Positions 34,385-44,894 of a stretch of 64,000 bases of DNA are shown here, piece by piece. Position 1 is the stretch's first letter. Every line of letters begins with the position of its first letter. The notes under the pieces are model-generated. The model ran no database searches. It worked only from the letters and a program-made list of their open reading frames with translations, and was not told where the DNA came from. The DNA comes from Trema orientale (Eukaryota; Streptophyta; Magnoliopsida; Rosales; Cannabaceae), in assembly GCA_002914845.1 (NCBI GenBank), contig JXTC01000215.1, positions 411,775 to 475,774 on the forward strand. Direction: 5' to 3'. Position numbers and translations under genes: made by a program.

Positions 34385-35157
34385 TGGAGCTTGTGGCCTG
34401 AAAGAACAATGCAAAATTTGGCAACCCTTGCAAGAGTCCAAGTCTAATTTTAAATGATGCTGGACTTTTTCATTATGAGTTTCAGCGAGCCAGGAATTGC
34501 ATTGAGAAAAAGCCGGCGAGTTCTAGGAGTGGGATTAATCGCTGGACTTTTTTGAGGAGGGGGCAACTGAAATTGAACGTCAATGCAGATGTTTTTCCAA
34601 ACTTGTGGCATATTGGAGTGGAAGCCATCATTCGGGATGAGTCTGGGCAGAGAGGGATTGGAATTTGCCAGAGTGTGCGGTGTGGTATTTATGTTCATAT
34701 TGTTGAGTCCGATTGTGTTAACGCTGTCCATGATATTAATTTGGTTGGGTTAGGCCCTTCTCATAATCTGTTGAGTGTTGATAGAATATATTCTTAATTT
34801 GTTAAGTTTCGGTAGGGATCACGAGTTACTTAACACATGTGGCTAAGATTTCTCCTAGAGAAGCAAGAAATGTGGGGTTCAATCCCTAATCCCACCCCTT
34901 CCTTTACTAACCACCCCTTCCTTTACTAACCACTAACAGACGAATACCCAAAAAAAACAAGTTCTAGTAGTGGTGGTACTTGTTGTCCTATTCCCAGATC
35001 TGAGAATAAGGCAGCCCACACACTAAATGGGTCCTTAGTATGGTTGGTACTAATTTTATTATGAGGAAGTCCCCTTATATATTTTGCTACTATTGTAGTA
35101 GATGATCTGATATAATAAAGCTTCCTCTTTTTTTTTCTCAAAAAAAAAAAAAAAAAA
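34385..35157 (+). mobile_element. LINE 3' fragment (RNase H-like domain) interrupted by a SINE
   Basis: Plus-strand coding relic: LNDAGLFHYEFQRARNCIEK, then RRGQLKLNVNADVFPN, GVEAIIRDESGQRGIG and IVESDCVNAVHDIN to about 34797. This is an RVT_3/RNase H-like domain of a plant LINE. The domain's tail (PRSENKAAHTLNGSLVW...) reappears at about 34990-35100 after the SINE. The 3' end is GATATAATAAAGCTTCCTC with T-run and poly-A (35117-35157). At least one stop lies inside, so it is dead. Its 5' end is not defined. Confidence 0.7.
34813..34935 (+). mobile_element. tRNA-like SINE nested in LINE
   Basis: An A-box-like GTGGCTAAGATTTC and a B-box GGTTCAATCC (34876-34885) at tRNA-like spacing, preceded by GGGATCACGAGTTACTTAAC, a start seen in plant SINEs. 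The tail is doubled: CCACCCCTTCCTTTACTAA occurs twice in a row (about 34892-34930). It sits between two parts of the LINE RNase H-like domain. Confidence 0.6.
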
Positions 35158-35489
35158 GCCCTTGTCAATGGACAGTAACATAGGAACGAAAACAGAGAAA
35201 GATTTTTCAATTATTCATGAAAAAAACATGAAAACTAAGACATTCTCACAGGAATAAAAAAGAAAAAAAAGAAGAAGAAAAAGGCTATTTTGTGGTCTTA
35301 TAGTGATGAATTTAATTATTGACCATAATAATCTTGAAAATGGAGAAGAGCAGTGCTTGGAAAAGTTGGCATTCTTTGTAACTTAACGGATTTGCCTAAA
35401 AGTTTGAAGTTTGTTGTTTCGGCCTACTAGAGAATTTAAAATAGATTCCATGTATTTGAATTTTACATATATNAAAAAAAAAAAAAAAT

Positions 35490-35725
35490 TACTTGAAGCT
35501 AATCCATATTTAATTCGAGCCTTGCTCAAAATAAGTAAAATCCATATTTCGAGTCATGAGACAGTTTACGAAGGAGTTCATGACATTGTGCTAATGGTAA
35601 GTTTAGATACGTATTTATTGAGATATGACAAAATACACAAAATAATAAGTTGAAAATTAGAATGAGTAAAGCTTTGGAAAATCAAGTCTATATGGCCGCT
35701 GAGGATCAAATGATAAACAATCAAA
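35490..35725 (+). pseudogene. Unrecognised gene fragment, copy 1 (near serpin 1)
   Basis: This aligns with 48650-48905 (about 70% by eye): TTGAAGCTAA, ATATTTCGAG, TGAGACA, CATGACATTG, TAATG, AAGTTTA, ACACAAAATAATA and TTGGAAAATCAA. In this copy an ATG|GTAAGT donor-like site follows the conserved part, while the other copy has ATAAGT, so it once was probably an exon end. I do not recognise the protein. It lies 160-390 bp downstream of the serpin stop. Confidence 0.45.
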
Positions 35726-35880
35726 TTCAGATAAACAAAAGCGCTATCCATGATATTCATCCCTTGGAAGAAATTCAAGCACTCTTAACAAAAGACAAAC
35801 AAAACAATCAAATTGCATATGAGAGAAATAAGATCCAGGTAAAAATTTCCACTAGCCACGTACCAACGAGAGGTTTAGCA

Positions 35881-37838
35881 CTAATTTGGATTAAGTACTG
35901 CTCCAGTAAAAACAACAAGCTCTGAGAATTCTTCAACCACCATGAACATGAATGGATGGTCGGCCACAAAACTGGGCCGAGGAGGAGGAGGCTTATACAC
36001 TCGAGCTGCACCAGAAAGCATACCTGAAAAGGTGACCGCAGCAGCCTCCGTCCCTTCTTCATTGACTTCAATACATGACTTGTGAAGCATGCAATCGATA
36101 TAAACAAGGAAACCATTAACCATGTCTGTGAAATCGGCACCAAATGGATCGAAAGGCAATGTTAATCCCCTATCTTGAAGTAACTCTTTAGCATCAACAT
36201 AATATGAGAATTTTAGCTTCGGAATCCGCAAATGCGAGAGTTTAACTTCCCTAAGATGAAAACGGTTTGGTTGTAGCATTGTTGTGTCTGAATTAAACTT
36301 CTCCATCATGTCTTGTAGTCCGTCTCGTCTATGAGGGAGAAAAAAGTACATTGAGAATTGCTTGTCAGTGCATTGATGACCTCTTTGATAAGGGAGTTTA
36401 AGGACCTTGTAATCATCAAAGGATGCAAAGGAGCGATACACATCTTGACTAATCATGAAAGGTACTTTGGTCGTTTCTCCATTAAGAAGGTGAAAATCTC
36501 TATCTCGAGTAGCGGAGGCGTCAAATGCATGTTCCCAAGCTCCTTTGAAATATAAGGCGTTCACAAGACAAAGCGGTGGCCCCAATGTTACATCGGGTGA
36601 CAAAAGATCTTTTATGAGTCCTTTCGTCTCATTCTCTACCCATGAGTTAATTTCGTCTTTAACTTGCTGGGCCTTTATAAAAGATAAATATTTGTTAGAC
36701 AATATGAACAAGGTGAGAAATCATGAAATTAAAATTTAACACTAAATTCAATTTTTAACTCTTTTTCTGATCCTCGATAGAATGCATACATAATTATAGA
36801 TGCAGATGAATCGCATAAAGGAGAAAGAATTTTTGCCAATAATTTGTGACTTTAATTTCTTTTTTTTCTTCTTTTTTTCTAATCCTTGTTAAAAAGACTA
36901 GATATGTACCATATACAATGGTAGAAGTATGGAAAAATTACATCTAAGGAGAGAGAATTTTTGCCAATTAATCCAATCCATATTAACCACAAAACAAATA
37001 TAAAATTAAGATTTAAGAATCCGAGATGTCTATTTGTAAGTTATCGCTAAACCTAATACGCGTGTTTTCCTTTTTTTTTTTTTTCCCCTTTTTTGTTTCA
37101 AATAAGAAACGCGTGTGATTGTTAAACCATCTAATATTGTATACCACTAAAATCTACATTCTTCGATAGACTTCCATTGGTTTAGCACAATTAAACTATA
37201 GAATGTGATCTCTCTATATATGCTATTGCGTGTTTGAATATAGAATACAGAATAGTATAGACGGATAAATTTGAAAAATTTATGTAGCCTGTAGACTATA
37301 ATTAATAATAACTGAAAAAGAGTTCAATTACCTGAGTAATAAGGTCAACATTTTTCACTTGGGCTTTGTATATGCTTTGGGTGATCTCTTTGAAAGAAGG
37401 TATCAATGGGAAGTGATTATCAACCCATAAGGCATTTGCCAAAGAAAACTGAGGCGGTTGCTCCTTCATCTCAGGGATTTCCTTCGAAGAATACATAAGC
37501 CGCTCCAAAGGCTGTGCCCAATAAGGTTTGGTGTCGAACGTGGCCGTTGGCTTTGGCAGCACTGGAGGCTTAACCGTTTCGGTTTCGTTCGAAGAGGATG
37601 CCGCAGTCTCAGAGGCGAGAAGAGACATCATAACAGATGACTTGTCGTTGAAGTCATCGGTGCCTTTGGCGCCAAGAAAGGCCATGAACTGCTCTAATGT
37701 TTTTCCTCGAGACCCAGAAGCCACCATGTTCAACATCATGTTTATTGACAGAGGAGACATCAAAACGTTTTCAGAACTTCCATTCTCCTTCACCACGTCA
37801 AGAATCTTTCGGATTGCGACGCTTGTACAGAACCCCAT
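35881..37838 (-). CDS. Plant serpin with extended, proline-rich reactive loop
   Basis: Serine/cysteine protease inhibitor of the plant serpin (Z/LR-related) family, probably cytosolic as no signal peptide is present. Two exons, 37838-37332 and 36672-35881, with a GT-AG intron in phase 0 at the usual plant serpin position (Q|AQQV), give 432 residues. Family marks are MSPLSINMMLNMVASGSRG, NALWVD, NALYFKGAWEHAFD, the SMYFFLPH strand, the hinge EEGTEAAA and FVADHPFMF. The normal length is about 390. The excess is an insertion of about 40 residues rich in T, P, S and K between helix D and strand 2A (about residues 78-122). The loop after the hinge reads VTFSGMLSGAARVYKPPPPR, about three residues longer than in AtSerpin1 and without the LR site. 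A target protease cannot be predicted. Confidence 0.92.
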
Positions 37839-37955
37839 GTCTTCTTTTTGTTATAGGAAAAGCACAAGAAAGAGGTGTAAAGAAATACCGAGGGAAGAGG
37901 CAGTGAGGTTGTGTGGGAAGTATTCTTATTAATAAGAACAGTAGGCATAACATAC

Positions 37956-37999
37956 ATATATATATATAACATCCCACTGCATGAGTTTCAAGCCGCCGC
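37956..37999 (-). promoter_or_regulatory. Serpin 1 core promoter: TATA box and conserved upstream block
   Basis: On the minus strand a GTTATATATATATATG TATA region (37956-37970) lies about 120-130 bp before the ATG. Immediately upstream is CGGCTTGAAACTCATGCA (37979-37996), which recurs as CGGTTTGAAACTCACGCA above the TATA box of serpin 2 (44876-44893). Confidence 0.6.
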
Positions 38000-38454
38000 C
38001 CCTTAATTAATTTTCTATTCCTTTTCCCTATTTAGGGTATGTGAATTTAGAGCTACCCTTAAGGTCTAAGAAAAAGATTTTTTTATTTTTTTTTTGAAAT
38101 GTGTGGTTTCTCGATTATTTCCTTTGATATGTTGATTCTAGTCAAGTCGTCCAAGAAATTAATTGTAATTTAACTCTTGAATATAGATTCAAAAAGATAA
38201 ATCACCTTAATTGTTATTGGGATACTTGCGTAATATATACAATTACTATAAATTCTCCATTAAAATCTCTCGTGGAAACGTAACTTGCAGCACAAGTCCC
38301 TTTTGTTTTGTAATTCTTATTTTTATTTTTTAAATTGAGACTTACCGATTAACCAATTAATTATAGATATGAACTTAATTATAGGTGTTGGGATACTTGC
38401 CCAAAGCCAGCACATGCGTTCCCTTTCTTTATATGCTCTATTTACAGGCGGTTT

Positions 38455-39020
38455 TGTATTGGAAAATTTGGTGGGTAATGTGTATTTCAACTTTTTATTA
38501 TGAAATCTCTTGTATTTTAAAAAAATATGGGAAAACCTCGTTGACTTTGATATTTTATTATAAAAAAATTTGTAATTTGACTATTTCTCAAATCTGACCT
38601 TCTCATATAAACTAAATTGGAAAACTTAAAATGAAATGACAAAATTACCTATAGTGGATATGTTAAACTTAGGTTCATATACATTTTTACTTTGTATTTG
38701 GATACACAGATAATTATTTGAAAACTATTTTATCATTTATAAGGTCATTTGAAAAATAAAAATATTGTTTGGAAACTAGTATAGACAATTTTTAAATTTA
38801 TTTTAAGTTTAAATCTAGCACTAACTAAGAGTGATTTTGTTATTTCCATCAAATTCTTTAATTTTAATTACATGAGGAAGTCGAATTTTAAAAATAATCA
38901 AATTACAAAATTTTTCGTAATAAAAGATCAAATTCAAAGGGGTTTTTCCATATTTCTTAAAATACAGAGGTTTCATAAAAAAAATCATGAAATACAAGAT
39001 CATTTTACGACGTTTTCTCG
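38455..39020. mobile_element. Foldback MITE with long inverted arms
   Basis: The left arm (about 38460-38620) and right arm (about 38860-39017) are inverted copies of each other. Blocks such as TGTATTTCA, TTATGAAAYCTC, TGTATTTTAAR, GGRAAAACC, TTTGATNTTTTATTA and TTTGTAATTTGA occur in order on opposite strands. This also makes the two short opposing open frames read nearly the same peptide. No transposase. The exact ends and target duplication are not clear. Confidence 0.7.
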
Positions 39021-39189
39021 ATAATGATTATACTATTTTCATTTCTTTTATATCTCATTATCTCTTAAAAAGAGTTATTTAATTAAAATTAAACATACAA
39101 ACACCCTTTGAACATACACATCTTTTAAATATTACTTATTTCAAAATTAGTCATTAATGAGATTAAATAAAATTTATTTCTCACTAACT

Positions 39190-41290
39190 TCGAAAATCTT
39201 CCACTCTTTTATCTTTTTCTTCAACTTTTTGCTTTCATGAAAATAATTCACGTTAGATATATGTACATATATTAAGGTACTTACCTATTGTTTCAAATAA
39301 AAAGAGAATAGACGGACTGACTTGTGAGATTTAGAATGTTAATTAATATTCAATCTGTCAGTTTTGTTTTCCACTTTTCCTACAAATGTTGGAGTTCTTG
39401 CGTTATTTCTCTAGGTCTTTAGCTATTTTTTTTATCAAAGTAATTTTAAATTTGGAAATCACAAAATATTCATCTATGATTGCAAAAATTTAATCAAAGT
39501 AAAAGGATAATTTTGAAAAATTTGGTGGAATGGACTCTTTAAAAGTGAGTTTTGACAAAAGACATAAGTTTTAAAATTCTTTGCGAAATAGTATTTTTAC
39601 ATCGTCAAGTATGGTGTTGAATATAGTTGAGTATGTAGTGCTATAAGAAAAAGGGTCCATAGCGGCAACTTTTGTCGTCGCTATAGATCAGGTTGTCACT
39701 GCTATAGACTTATAGTGACCACATATTTTGTCGCTACAATAGATGACCTATAGCGACGACATTTTATCATCGTTATAGATATATTTTTTTTAAATATATA
39801 TCCATAAATTAATACCTATAGCCACGACAAATATCGTTGCTATAGATGCCACAGATTATTAAAAAAATAATTAGTTTGATTAATTTAAATTAATTCTTAA
39901 ATCCTTATTTTTAAATGATAAACAATAAAGTTATACATACAAGAATTAAAATCAATCCTGAAAAAAACTACAAAAAAATAAAACTCAAAATCAAAGTCAA
40001 AAATTAAAACTAACACTCTTAAACAAACATATTCTATACTGTAAAATTAAACTATTAATAAATTTCATAAACTAAAATATATATTTCACAAAAAGTATAT
40101 TCAACCTCGAATTAATAAATACTCTACAAAATTATAACACAAAATCCACACATTCATATAAATATCTAAAACATTAATTAATCTATATATTTAAAAAATC
40201 AATTAAACTATATTAGAATTTAGGAAAACTTACCTCTCTAATGAAAGAACACAAACCTGAGTACCAATTAATCAAAGAAACAAAAAATTAGTATTTATAA
40301 CAAAAAATTTAAATAAATACATAAAAGAAAAAAAAATTAGATATGCATATATATATATGAATATATATTAGTGAGAAATGAGAGGGAGTGAGAGAGTGAA
40401 AATCGGAGAGAAAGGATGAGAGGGAGTGGGATTTGGAGAGAGTGAGAGAATGAATGAGAGGATAGAAGAAGAAGAAAAATGTTTGAGCTTTTATTATACA
40501 GCATCTTTAGCGACGACATTTGTCATCGCTATAGATAGTGAAGTCACCGCTATAGCCCGAATGATATTATTTTATTCAAATTTCGAAATTGAGCGCGGTA
40601 AATGTTACCGCTCAAAATTTTATTTAAAACCTATGTCGTCGCTATAGGTAAAACAAAATAATTTATTAATTTTTTTAAATTTAGAGCAGTAAACGTAACT
40701 GTTTAAAATTTTATTCAAAACCTATAGTGTCGCCGCTATAGGTTAAATATATTAAATTAATTATTATTTTTTATTTTTATTTTTTTATATTTAAAAAAAA
40801 TAAATTTTAATAAATAAAATTTATTTGTCGTCGCTATAGGTTAAATATATTAATTTTTCAGTTTTTTATTGTTTTTACTTTTAAAAAAATTAAAATTTAT
40901 TAAGTAAATCCTATAGTGACGATATTTGTCGTCACTATAGAGTGTATAGTATAATTTTTGGCATGAGATATGACACTACTTTAATCCGCCAAAACTATAG
41001 CGACGACATTGCGATAAAGGACTCTATAGCATAGATGTCGTCGCTATAGGTTTGTTTTCTTGTAATGAATATAGTCGAGTATTGTCGAGAAAGACTACTT
41101 TATAAATAAATTAAAAATATAAGCTTTTTTGCAAATATGTATTTTTTTTAAAAAAAGAACCTTTTGCCAATTGATCCAATAATTTTTTTAGAACTTTTGT
41201 TTTCTGTGGTGACTGATTTTGTCAAGTGTGTTTAAGGGGTGTATTAAAAAATAAGATTCTATTTAAGAAGGAAGATTTTAATTATTTAAT
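39190..41290. repeat. Copied non-coding block upstream of serpin 1, split by a transposon
   Basis: Same order of blocks as 32760-33310: CGAAAATCTTCCACTCTTTT, AATGTTGGAGTTCTTG, TTGGAAATCACAAAATATTC, then, after the insertion at about 39635-41067, GATTCTATTTAAGAAGGAAG. It points to segmental duplication that took in the serpin upstream DNA. Confidence 0.6.
39635..41067. mobile_element. Non-autonomous CACTA-like transposon
   Basis: The ends CTATAAGAAAAAGG (left, about 39641) and the complement of the right end CATTACAAGAAAAC resemble the CACTACAAGAAAA terminus of plant CACTA elements, slightly decayed. Both subterminal regions are packed with copies, in both orientations, of CTATAGCGACGACAT-like motifs (at least ten), as expected of transposase-binding repeats. 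No transposase frame. The flanks share GAATATAGTYGAGTAT (39619-39634 and 41067-41082), which is longer than a normal CACTA duplication. Confidence 0.65.
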
Positions 41291-41299
41291 ATTAGGGGT

Positions 41300-41874
41300 A
41301 TTTTGGTAGATGGCCGGGTTCTAATCCAAGTTAAGGCAGATTTTGGCTTTTTGAATCGTCTTGTAAAATAGCTTATTCTGCTTATACACTATAGGTCTAT
41401 TAAACTTAGGGATAATTATACTCACGACCCTCAAATTATACACATTGCACTACTTTGACTCCTGAGCTTTTAACTTAGACAATGGACGAGCATAAATTAT
41501 ACAATTGTTACAATATTGGCCTTGATATCACAAACTTGTTAATTTTTTTAATAGAGAATAGTAATGTACAAATTATTTATAATTGAGCATTGTTTATTTT
41601 TATGGGTTAGAGTCTCATTCTCATCCATGGTTATCAAATTGTGTACTTTACACATGACTCATTTTTGTAAAAAATTTAACAGTTTATGAAAAAATGAATA
41701 TTGCTACAATAATTGCATAATTTTTATAAGTTTACTTTGTAAGTTGAAAATTCGGAGTCTCATTCTCATTCTCAATTACCAAACTATGTGCTTTGTATTA
41801 ACTTATTTCTGTTAAAGATTTAATAGTTTGTGACATATAGGTCATTGTTACAACAAATACACATGTATTTAAAT
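41300..41874. other. Intergenic, no gene seen
   Basis: AT-rich. A loosely repeated TCTCATTCTCA...CAAACTATGTGCTTTG phrase (about 41610-41640 and 41757-41800) is the only structure noticed. Confidence 0.35.
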
Positions 41875-41881
41875 ATCATAA

Positions 41882-42249
41882 AGGGATAAATACAAAAAAA
41901 TACCCTGAAGTTTGGGTTTTCTGTAATTTAAACCCTCAAGTTTGGACTCTGCAAAATAATACTCTAAGATTAAGAATTTCTGAAAATTAATACCCTGAAT
42001 TAACTTTTTGAATATTTTTAACTGATAAAATACAATAATATCCTCAAAATTAAAATGAATAATATGAATTAATCTAGTTTTAATAGAGGATATTATTATT
42101 TTTTTGTCCCTAAAATTGGTCAAAAAGTCTGTCCAGGGTATTAATTTTCAGAAATTCTTAATCTCAGGGTATTATTTTACAGAATCCAAACTTCAGGGTT
42201 TAAATTATAGAACACTCAAACTTGAGGGTATTTTTTTGCAATTATCCCT
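41882..42249. mobile_element. Palindromic MITE, 368 bp
   Basis: Ends AGGGATAA...TTATCCCT. The arms of about 125 bp are inverted copies (CAAAAAAATACCCT, TAATTTAAACCCT, AAGTTTGGA, AAAATAATACYCT, TAAGAATTTCTGAAAATTAA), joined by an AT-rich centre. The flanking duplication is ATCATAA (41875-41881 and 42250-42256), or 8 bp (TATCATAA) if the edge is counted one base differently, which would fit hAT. Confidence 0.88.
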
Positions 42250-42256
42250 ATCATAA

Positions 42257-43079
42257 ATTCATAACCAAATATTTATTACAAAATTTAAGAAAATACAAAT
42301 ATAAAACATTTTGACAAATCCAATAATACAATGTACATATATGAACATATTTATAAATACACTCAAAGTTCACATGTATTCAATACAACATTTACTTTTT
42401 TTCAAATTTTAAACATAATATAATATAATACCATATATTGAGATTGCTAGTCGTTCATAATAAATTATTAGAAGCAAAGAAGTTTTGATAGAAATTAAGA
42501 AAAGAGAAAAATCTTGAGAAGTAATAAAATATATAAAAAGAATAAAAAAATATATATGGTATTTATTAAGGATTAGAGAAATGACGATAATTTAATATTA
42601 ATTATTGAGATCAAATATAAAAATAAAAGAATTTACAAAAATATCGTGAATTAATTTATATATTATTTAAAAGGAATTTTTATTCCCAAAATTACTTTAG
42701 TTATTAAAGGTTACATAAATAACTAAAATTAAATTTTGAATGAAATAAAATAATTCACAGGTAAAAAGATTTTAATATATATAATATATTCCCTCAAATA
42801 AATATATATAGTATATATAGAAAGAATTTTCCGAAAATCCGATATGTTCCCTTTGCCTCAATGTAGGTCTGACATTGCGTCTTATAACAAACTAGGAAAA
42901 GCAGAAAAGTCTAGGTATAGGACCTGAACTACCAACAAGAGCGTTGTTACAATTACTTGGGCTATCTAAAAATAGAGTTTCTTACTTGGAAGACGATCAA
43001 GAACTCTGAGTACAAAAGATAATAAACCAACTAGCAAATTGCAATGGGAAAAAAAAATGTCGGTAACAATTCGATGTTA
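42257..43079. other. Intergenic downstream of serpin 2
   Basis: AT-rich with ATATATA runs and no coding signal. 42840-43079 is less AT-rich and probably holds the serpin 2 3'UTR. Confidence 0.4.
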
Positions 43080-44731
43080 TTACTTTTTTGGATTTAGAAG
43101 TGCTCCGGTGAAAATAATAAGGTTTGAGAACTCTTCAACGATCGTGAACATGAATGGATGATCAGCCACAAAACTAGGAAGAGGAGGAGGCTTATATCCT
43201 CGAGCACTACCGCAACGCGGACCAGCAAAGGTGGCCGCAGCAGCTTCTGTCCCCTTTTCATTCACTTCAATACAAGACTTGTGAAGCATCTCATTGATAA
43301 AAACATTGGTGGCATTAATCATGTTTGTAAAATCAGCGCCCTCTGGACTGAAAGGCAGTGTTAATCCTCTATCTTTAATTAACTTTTTTGCGTCAACGTA
43401 ATATGAGAATTTCAACTTTGGGATCCACACGTGTGAGAGCTTCACTTTCTTAAGACGAGAAGCACTGGGCTGTAGCATTGCAGAATCAGAACTGAACTTT
43501 TCTATCATATCTTGTAGCCCATTTCTTTTATGAGGGAGAAAGAAGTACATTGAGAACTGCTTGTTAGTGCATTGACCTCTTTGATAACGGAGTTTGAGAA
43601 CCTTATAGTCATCAAAGGATGCATAGGAACGGTGCACGTTTTGAATAGTCATTAAAGGTACTCTAATAGTTTCTCCGTTGAGAAGGTAAAAATTTTCATT
43701 TAGGGTCATGGAGGCATCAAACGCATGTTCCCAAGCTCCTTTGAAATATAAGGCGTTTGCAAGACAAAGTGGTGGTGCCAGTATTACATGAGGTGATAAA
43801 AGGTCCTTAATGAGCCCTTTCGTCTCATTTTCTACCCATGAGTTCACATCTTTTTAACTTGCTCTGCCTGTATATAAAGAATAAAATGATTGAAAGACAC
43901 AATAAGAATAAAAATAAACACAAAATAAAGCATTTAACGTAGAAAATTCGACCTCTTTTTCTAATTAAGAAGCAGAGAATTACATAACAGAGATTTTTTG
44001 TTAATTATGCAGCGCATCTTCATGACAGAAGAATCATACAAAGTCAAGATAGATGTGTATAGATATGTACAATATTGCGATTGTAAAACCAATATAAACA
44101 ATTAAATCCACATGCTTTGATAGACCTTCATCGGGTTCCTATATAATATAGTCTTTAATATACAGAATAATACAAAAGGACGAAATCTGAAAGACTAATA
44201 TGGGCTGCAATAAAATACTTGAGTTAATGACAAAGAAAAGTTTACCTCAGTGACAAGGTCGACATTTTTGACTTGGGCTTTGTAGATGCTTTCAGTAGTC
44301 TCTTTGAAAGAAGGTATCAATTGGAAGCCATTATCAACCCACAAGGCGTTTGCCAATGAAAAAAGTGGTGGTTGATGTTTCTTCTTGAGGGGTTTCCTTG
44401 AAGAATATTTGGGCCGCTTCAAAGGCGGATAAGGTCCACTGTCCAAGTCCAACATGGCCATTGGATTTTGCCGCAGTGAAGGCTTTATGGTTTCGGTTTC
44501 ATCAGAGGCGAGAAGAGACATCACAATAGACGAGTTGTCGTTGAAGTCACTGATGTCTTTGGAGCCAAGAAACTCCAAGAACTGCTCTAATGTTTTTCCT
44601 CCGGATCCAGAGGCCACCATATTAAGCATCATGTTTATGGACAAAGGAGACATCACAATGTTGTCAGAATTGCCATCCCTCTTAAGCTCGTCAAGGATCA
44701 ATTGCATTGCGCCGCTCGTGCAGAAATCCAT
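43080..44731 (-). pseudogene. Serpin 2, tandem paralog with a frameshift
   Basis: Same two-exon layout as serpin 1: exon 1 44731-44246 (162 codons, MDFCTSGAMQLILDELKRDG) and exon 2 about 43867-43080. At the start of exon 2 the acceptor ACAG|GCAGAGCAAGTT leads into AAAAAGATGTGAAC. The A-run puts NSWVENETKGL in a different frame, and the other frame meets a TAA, so no ordinary acceptor rescues the frame. The rest of exon 2 is open to the stop at 43080 and keeps NALYFKGAWEHAFDA, the GTEAAA hinge and FVADHPFMF. The helix D insertion is present but differs (PYPPLKRPKYSSRKPLKKK, strongly basic). The loop reads ATFAGPRCGSARGYKPPPLP. It is either a recent pseudogene or a sequencing error in an A-run. 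The open body argues for a young lesion. Confidence 0.75.
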
Positions 44732-44860
44732 GTCTTCGGTTACTAGTATTGAAGAAAGCAGAGAAAGGGAAAGAGAAAGAGAAAGAGACACAGAGCAAGA
44801 GCCAAGCGGCACTGAGGTAAATAGAGTTCAAAGTGACCTGTAATTGAGAAGAATAACGCA

Positions 44861-44894
44861 TATATAGCTCCTAATGCGTGAGTTTCAAACCGCT
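44861..44894 (-). promoter_or_regulatory. Serpin 2 core promoter
   Basis: A minus-strand CTATATATG TATA box (44860-44868) lies about 135 bp before the ATG, with CGGTTTGAAACTCACGCA just upstream. This block is shared with the serpin 1 promoter. A GA-rich tract (44762-44795) lies in the leader and produces an in-frame Ser-Leu run from an upstream ATG at 44812, which I treat as untranslated. Confidence 0.6.

Noticed and set aside
34450-34797. Overlapping open frames as separate small genes
   Set aside because: They are part of the LINE RNase H-like relic and its antisense.
44732-44812. Upstream ATG of serpin 2 giving a Ser-Leu-rich leader that looks like a signal peptide
   Set aside because: The Ser-Leu run is a GA/CT microsatellite in the leader. 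Serpin 1 and the family start at M(G/D)FCTS.
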